DNA of 46,311 nt from Verrucomicrobiota bacterium (lineage in GTDB: Bacteria; Verrucomicrobiota; Verrucomicrobiia; Opitutales; UBA953), in contig BGOK01000019.1 in assembly GCA_003569205.1 (NCBI GenBank), forward strand, positions 1 to 46,311. Reading direction: 5' to 3'. Under the pieces are notes generated by a model that was not told where the DNA came from, made no database searches, and saw only the letters and a list, made by a program, of their open reading frames with translations. A program made the position numbers and the translations under genes. Below, piece after piece: positions 42,659 through 46,311 of this stretch; within the stretch, counting starts at the first letter, position 1; each line of letters starts with the position of its first letter.

Positions 42659-44602
42659 ATGCCTAAAAGGACTCACCAGTTCGGGTTTGTGACCGTAGCG
42701 GCCGCTTCACCCTCTCTCCGCTTAGGTGACCCCGCGGCTAATACTCTCTTGGTTATCCAGGCACTCGAGAAGGCCGCCGCCGAAGGTGCCGAGATCGTCG
42801 TCCTCCCAGAACTCTGCCTCACCGGCTATAGCTGTGGTGACCTCTTTGGCCAACGCACCCTCCTCCAAGGGGCCCTGAAGGGCTTGGGCCTAGTCGCCGA
42901 GGCCACGGCTCGCCTCGGCCTCACCGGCCTCGTAGGGCTGCCCCTAGAGGTCTCTGGACGTCTCTTTAACGCCGCTGCCTTCATCTCGCGCGGCAAGATC
43001 CTCGGCGTCGTCCCCAAAACCCACCTGCCGAACTCTGGTGAGTTCTATGAACAACGCTGGTTCGCCTCCGCCCGCGTCGCTCCCGTCAAAGAAATCGACC
43101 TCCTCGGCCAAACCGTCCCCTTCGGCACTGACCTCCTTTTCCAAGCCTCCGACCTCCCGGACTGCGTGGTCGGCATCGAGCTTTGCGAAGACCTCTGGGC
43201 CGTCGAACCCCCGAGCGGCGCCCAAGCCCTCGCGGGCGCTACCCTCCTCTGCAACCTTTCGGCCAGCGACGAACTCCTGACCAAGGCCGCCTACCGCCGA
43301 GACCTCGTGCGCTCCCAGTCGGCCCGCTGCCTCGCCGCCTATGTCTACGCCTCAGCGGGCGCCGGCGAATCGAGCACCGACATCGTCTACAGCGGCCATG
43401 GCCTCATCGCTGAGAACGGTATCGTCCTCGGAGAATCCGAACGTTTCCGCTTCGAGCTCTCGCTCCTCGTCTCGCAAATCGACGTGGATAAACTCCAGGC
43501 CGAACGCCGCCGTAACAGCACGTTCTTCGGTGCGCCCTCGACGCTCCAGCCGCGCGTCCGTTCGTTCGAGCTCGGCCACCCAGCCAGCACCACGCCTAAG
43601 CTCCGCCGCCGTTTCAGTCAGCATCCGTTCGTGCCCGCGGACGCGCATCGCCGCGACGAGTATAGCCAGGAAATCTTCGCCATCCAGTCGACTGGCCTCG
43701 CCCGTCGCCTGCGCCACACCGGCGCCCGTCACGTCGTCATTGGCGTTTCGGGTGGCCTCGACTCCACGCTGGCCTTGCTGGTCCTGCTGGAGGCCTTCGG
43801 CCGTCTCGGCCTCGATCGCAAGGGCATCATCGGTATCACCATGCCTGGCCCCGGCACGACGGTCCGCACGCGTATGAACGCGCTCAAGTTGATGGAGGTC
43901 TTAGGCGTCACCGCCCGCGAGATTCCCATCGACGCCGCCGTCGAACAACACCTCGCCGATATCCAGCATCCGCCTGGCAAGCACGACGTCACCTTCGAGA
44001 ACGCGCAAGCCCGCGAACGCACCCAGGTACTCATGGACGTCGCGAACCAAGTCGGCGGCTTCGTCGTCGGCACCGGCGACCTTTCCGAAGCCGCACTCGG
44101 CTGGTGCACCTTCAACGCCGACCATATCTCGATGTACCACGTGAACATCGGCGTCCCCAAGACGCTGGTGCGTCACCTAGTCTCCTGGGCCGCCCACGCC
44201 CGCCACGTCGGCCCTGAACGCGCTTTACTCGAGGATATCGTAGCCACCCCGGTCAGCCCCGAGCTCCTGCCCCCCGGAGCTGACGGCGAAAGTTCCCAGC
44301 AGACGGAAGCGATTGTTGGTCCGTACGAGTTGCACGACTTCTTCCTGTACCACGTGATTCGCAACGGCTTCCGCCCGGCTAAGGTACTCTGGCTCGCCGA
44401 ACATGCCTTCACGGGTAAATACGACCACACGGAGATCCGCCATTGGCTCCGGACGTTCCTAACCCGTTTCTTCAGCCAGCAGTATAAGCGTTCGGTCATG
44501 CCCGATGGCCCCAAGGTCGGCTCGGTCGCCCTCTCGCCCCGCGGGGATTGGCGCATGCCATCCGATGCAGAGGCCACGGCGTGGCTTGCGGAAATCGCCT
44601 AA
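42659..44602 (+). CDS. nadE: glutamine-dependent NAD+ synthase
   Basis: Last step of NAD synthesis: amidates nicotinic acid adenine dinucleotide using glutamine. The 647-residue product has an N-terminal nitrilase-type glutaminase with the triad E51 ([13 protein letters not shown]), K120 (VVPKTHLPN) and C176 (GIELCEDLW). The C-terminal synthetase carries the PP-loop [10 protein letters not shown] (from S364), then [19 protein letters not shown] and [19 protein letters not shown]. This is the large, glutamine-using NadE rather than the ammonia-only form. It is divergent from thrB (85-base spacer) and followed by a GlcD-type oxidase. Confidence 0.96.
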   Translation: MPKRTHQFGFVTVAAASPSLRLGDPAANTLLVIQALEKAAAEGAEIVVLPELCLTGYSCGDLFGQRTLLQGALKGLGLVAEATARLGLTGLVGLPLEVSGRLFNAAAFISRGKILGVVPKTHLPNSGEFYEQRWFASARVAPVKEIDLLGQTVPFGTDLLFQASDLPDCVVGIELCEDLWAVEPPSGAQALAGATLLCNLSASDELLTKAAYRRDLVRSQSARCLAAYVYASAGAGESSTDIVYSGHGLIAENGIVLGESERFRFELSLLVSQIDVDKLQAERRRNSTFFGAPSTLQPRVRSFELGHPASTTPKLRRRFSQHPFVPADAHRRDEYSQEIFAIQSTGLARRLRHTGARHVVIGVSGGLDSTLALLVLLEAFGRLGLDRKGIIGITMPGPGTTVRTRMNALKLMEVLGVTAREIPIDAAVEQHLADIQHPPGKHDVTFENAQARERTQVLMDVANQVGGFVVGTGDLSEAALGWCTFNADHISMYHVNIGVPKTLVRHLVSWAAHARHVGPERALLEDIVATPVSPELLPPGADGESSQQTEAIVGPYELHDFFLYHVIRNGFRPAKVLWLAEHAFTGKYDHTEIRHWLRTFLTRFFSQQYKRSVMPDGPKVGSVALSPRGDWRMPSDAEATAWLAEIA

Positions 44603-44620
44603 GGGTGTTTGTTAGGAGGC

Positions 44621-46087
44621 GTGACGACTCCCGTACGCACCCATCCCGCCGCCACGCAGGCGCTGCTCGCCCGCTTGGGCGCCGCTAAAGTCAAGACCGA
44701 CGAGGCCACGTGCTTCGCGGCTTCCTTCGACAACATGCGCCTGTCCTTCATGCCCGAGGCGGTCATCCGTCCGGACGTGGAAGAGGATATCGGCATCGTC
44801 CTTAAACTGGCGAACGAACATAAAGTGCCTGTCACCGTGCGCGGCCGGGGCACCGGCAATACCGGCGCGAGTTCTCCAATCCACGGCGGCTGGGTCATCC
44901 ACCTCGACCATTGGGATAAAATCGAGATCGATCCGATTTCGGCGATGGCGACGGTCCAGCCAGGTGCCATCACCGCCCACATTAATGAGCTCGCCGCTGA
45001 ACACGGTCTCTTCTTCCCGCCCGACCCTTCTTCCCTGAAGTACTGCAGTATCGGCGGCAACATCGCCACGAATGCTGGCGGCCTCCGGGCAGCCAAATAC
45101 GGCGTAGTCCGCGACCACGTCTACGCACTCGAGGGCTTCCTACCGACTGGCGAGAAAGTCACGTGGGGGGCACCGCTCCGCAAGTTCGTCAGTGGGCTCA
45201 ATATCCGCGACCTCTGGATCGGCTCCGAGGGGACCCTCGGGGTCATCACCAAGGCCACGCTCAAGCTCGTCAACAAGCCCAAGGCCCGCCGCACGTTCCT
45301 GCTAGCTTGCCGCACCGACGAAGGCGCGCTCGAGGCCGCCGCCGCCTTGATGGGCGCACGCGTCAACCCGGCAGTCTTCGAGTTCCTCGATACGCAGACG
45401 GTCGAGGCGGCCGAAAAACGCCGCGGGAGCCGCGTCTTCTCCACCGCCGAATTACACGGCGTCGAAGAGACCCATGCCATCCTACTGGTCGAGATCGACG
45501 GCCACCCCGCCGCGCTCGCCGAAGATGCCGTAAAGGTCCGTGCCTGGATTGCGCAATACGCCGTGGCCTTCCGCGAGACCGACGTCGAAGCCGAGGCGGA
45601 GGCGCTTTGGGACATTCGCCGGACGTGCTCACAGGCGATGTACGCCCTCGGGAATGCTAAACTGAACGAAGACATCGTGGTGCCATTCCGCAGTTACGTG
45701 GAGCTCATCCGCTATACCCGCGAGGTCCGCGACCGCGTGGGCTTGGCGACACCGACCTTTGGCCATGCCGCCGACGGCAACTTCCACGTGCACATCATGT
45801 ACGACCGCGATAATCCCGAGCACTGCCGCAAGGCCGAGCAGGCAATCTACGACGTCATGAAGAAGGTCGTCGAACTCGGCGGCGCCATCACTGGCGAACA
45901 CGGCATCGGCATCGCCAAGTCACCTTTCCTCCGCCTGCAACACTCGCCCGCAGAAATCGGCGCCATGCTGGCGGTGAAGCGCGCCCTTGACCCGAATAAT
46001 ATTCTAGCCTCCAGGCCAGATCTTCGAGCCCCTCAACGTTTGGGAGCATCGTCCGGTCAAGGTCACCCTCGACTGGATAAGCACTGA
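44621..46087 (+). CDS. FAD-binding oxidase (GlcD/D-lactate dehydrogenase type)
   Basis: Flavoprotein that oxidises 2-hydroxy acids such as glycolate or D-lactate. The FAD-binding domain has PVTVRGRGTGNTGAS and the region LKYCSIGGNIATNAGGLRAA, then LWIGSEGTLGVITKATLKL. The C-terminal oxidase domain has TFGHAADGNFHVHIMYD and ITGEHGIGIAKSPFL. The start is uncertain: GTG 44621 has AGGAGG only one base upstream, too close for normal use; TTG 44609 is an alternative. Near 46012 and 46072 two compensating breaks alter about 20 codons; the other frame there restores the expected GQIFEPLNVWEHRPVKV before the stop at 46085-46087. Glycolate and D-lactate enzymes share these motifs and cannot be separated here. 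Confidence 0.85.
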   Translation: MTTPVRTHPAATQALLARLGAAKVKTDEATCFAASFDNMRLSFMPEAVIRPDVEEDIGIVLKLANEHKVPVTVRGRGTGNTGASSPIHGGWVIHLDHWDKIEIDPISAMATVQPGAITAHINELAAEHGLFFPPDPSSLKYCSIGGNIATNAGGLRAAKYGVVRDHVYALEGFLPTGEKVTWGAPLRKFVSGLNIRDLWIGSEGTLGVITKATLKLVNKPKARRTFLLACRTDEGALEAAAALMGARVNPAVFEFLDTQTVEAAEKRRGSRVFSTAELHGVEETHAILLVEIDGHPAALAEDAVKVRAWIAQYAVAFRETDVEAEAEALWDIRRTCSQAMYALGNAKLNEDIVVPFRSYVELIRYTREVRDRVGLATPTFGHAADGNFHVHIMYDRDNPEHCRKAEQAIYDVMKKVVELGGAITGEHGIGIAKSPFLRLQHSPAEIGAMLAVKRALDPNNILASRPDLRAPQRLGASSGQGHPRLDKH

Positions 46088-46090
46088 GCC

Positions 46091-46311
46091 ATGGGTCGTA
46101 CTGTCGCCGTCTTTGATTGGACGGGGTCGTCGTCGACTCCGCCGTCGCCCATGAACGCTCTGGGAGCAGCTCGCTGCCGAAGAGAAACTCACCTACCCGC
46201 TGACCACTTCGTCCGCGGCTTCGGCAAGCGCAACGAGCTCATCATCCCTGACATCCTCAGTGGACGCGTGACCCGGCGGAGGTTCGTCGCCTCTCTTACC
46301 GCAAGGAAGAA
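46091..46311 (+). CDS. HAD-family hydrolase, N-terminal part (3' partial, frame broken)
   Basis: Start of a HAD phosphatase or phosphoglucomutase-like enzyme, cut by the window end. ATG 46091 follows the oxidase stop by 3 bases. Reading across frames gives TVAVFDW, then (D)GVVVDSAVAHERSW with the usual HAD motif I, then EKLTYPLDHFVRGFGKRN and IIPDILSGRVTDPAEVRRL. At least three single-base losses occur in 220 bases (near 46120, 46160 and 46197, with another near 46275). The cap start EQLAAEEKL and GFGKRN suggest a beta-phosphoglucomutase-like subgroup. The substrate is not determinable. Confidence 0.65.
   Translation, partial: MGRTVAVFDWTGSSSTPPSPMNALGAARCRRETHLPADHFVRGFGKRNELIIPDILSGRVTRRRFVASLTARK

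Overview
The window is a dense, roughly 60% G+C bacterial chromosome segment with about 40 genes, no gap over 160 bases, and no rRNA, tRNA, CRISPR array, prophage or insertion sequence that I could find. The gene set is that of a Gram-negative heterotroph with an LPS outer membrane (lpxA, a GmhB-like phosphatase, an LptE-like lipoprotein, a BamD-like TPR protein, an MCE protein, ExbB/ExbD). A TIGR03790-type protein, a GreA with a very long N-terminal extension, an FG-GAP protein, and nearly no Shine-Dalgarno sequences point to the PVC group, most likely Verrucomicrobiota (Opitutae-like). This placement is inferred from gene content, not from a marker-gene tree.

Layout. Bases 1-2964: end of infC, an N-acetylmuramoyl-L-alanine amidase and a TIGR03790 protein, all frame-broken. 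3118-6301: rpsA with a strong terminator, then a cardiolipin synthase. 6305-9675: metX divergent from a Fur-type regulator, which overlaps a fused MurU-AmgK-like peptidoglycan recycling enzyme. 9665-14013 (minus): glyS, then the tightly coupled scpB-pheA-MCE set. 14129-18742: ilvD, an FG-GAP protein, pgi. 18767-23722: a membrane-anchored coiled-coil protein, a tiny lipoprotein, rsmI, an unknown protein ending in a clamp-binding-like QLELF motif, lpxA, pdxA, and a BtuF-like binding protein. 23792-24292: a secreted Cys/Lys repeat protein. 24348-27344: a GmhB-like phosphatase (minus), then rpmF-plsX-fabH. 27328-30712: a BamD-like TPR protein, lptE, rpe, and convergent rlmN. 30814-33803: the long GreA, a terminator, and an ArsR-methyltransferase fusion. 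33947-40289: a large TPR protein, a second TPR protein, ExbB, two ExbD, and a tiny lipoprotein behind a folded leader. 40308-42573 (minus): thrB-thrC. 42659-46311: nadE, a GlcD-type oxidase, and the start of a HAD hydrolase.

How the genes work together. Most are housekeeping: translation (IF-3, S1, L32, GlyRS, RsmI, RlmN), amino-acid synthesis (MetX, PheA, IlvD, ThrB, ThrC), cofactors (PdxA, NadE), lipids (PlsX, FabH, Cls), carbon metabolism (Pgi, Rpe) and envelope building. The best candidate for an undescribed system is 33947-40289. It pairs a one-ExbB, two-ExbD proton-driven motor with two periplasmic TPR proteins and a small lipoprotein, with no TonB, TolA or receptor in sight. Its tiny lipoprotein is preceded by a predicted three-way RNA junction next to a hairpin that covers the start codon.

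Data quality. At least 20 single-base frame breaks split otherwise well-conserved genes. They are densest at both ends (1-2260 and 46010-46311) and in two internal patches (27.5-29.2 kb and 36.1-38.1 kb). Several lie in homopolymers. I read them mainly as uncorrected long-read indels and annotate each such gene as one feature across its breaks.
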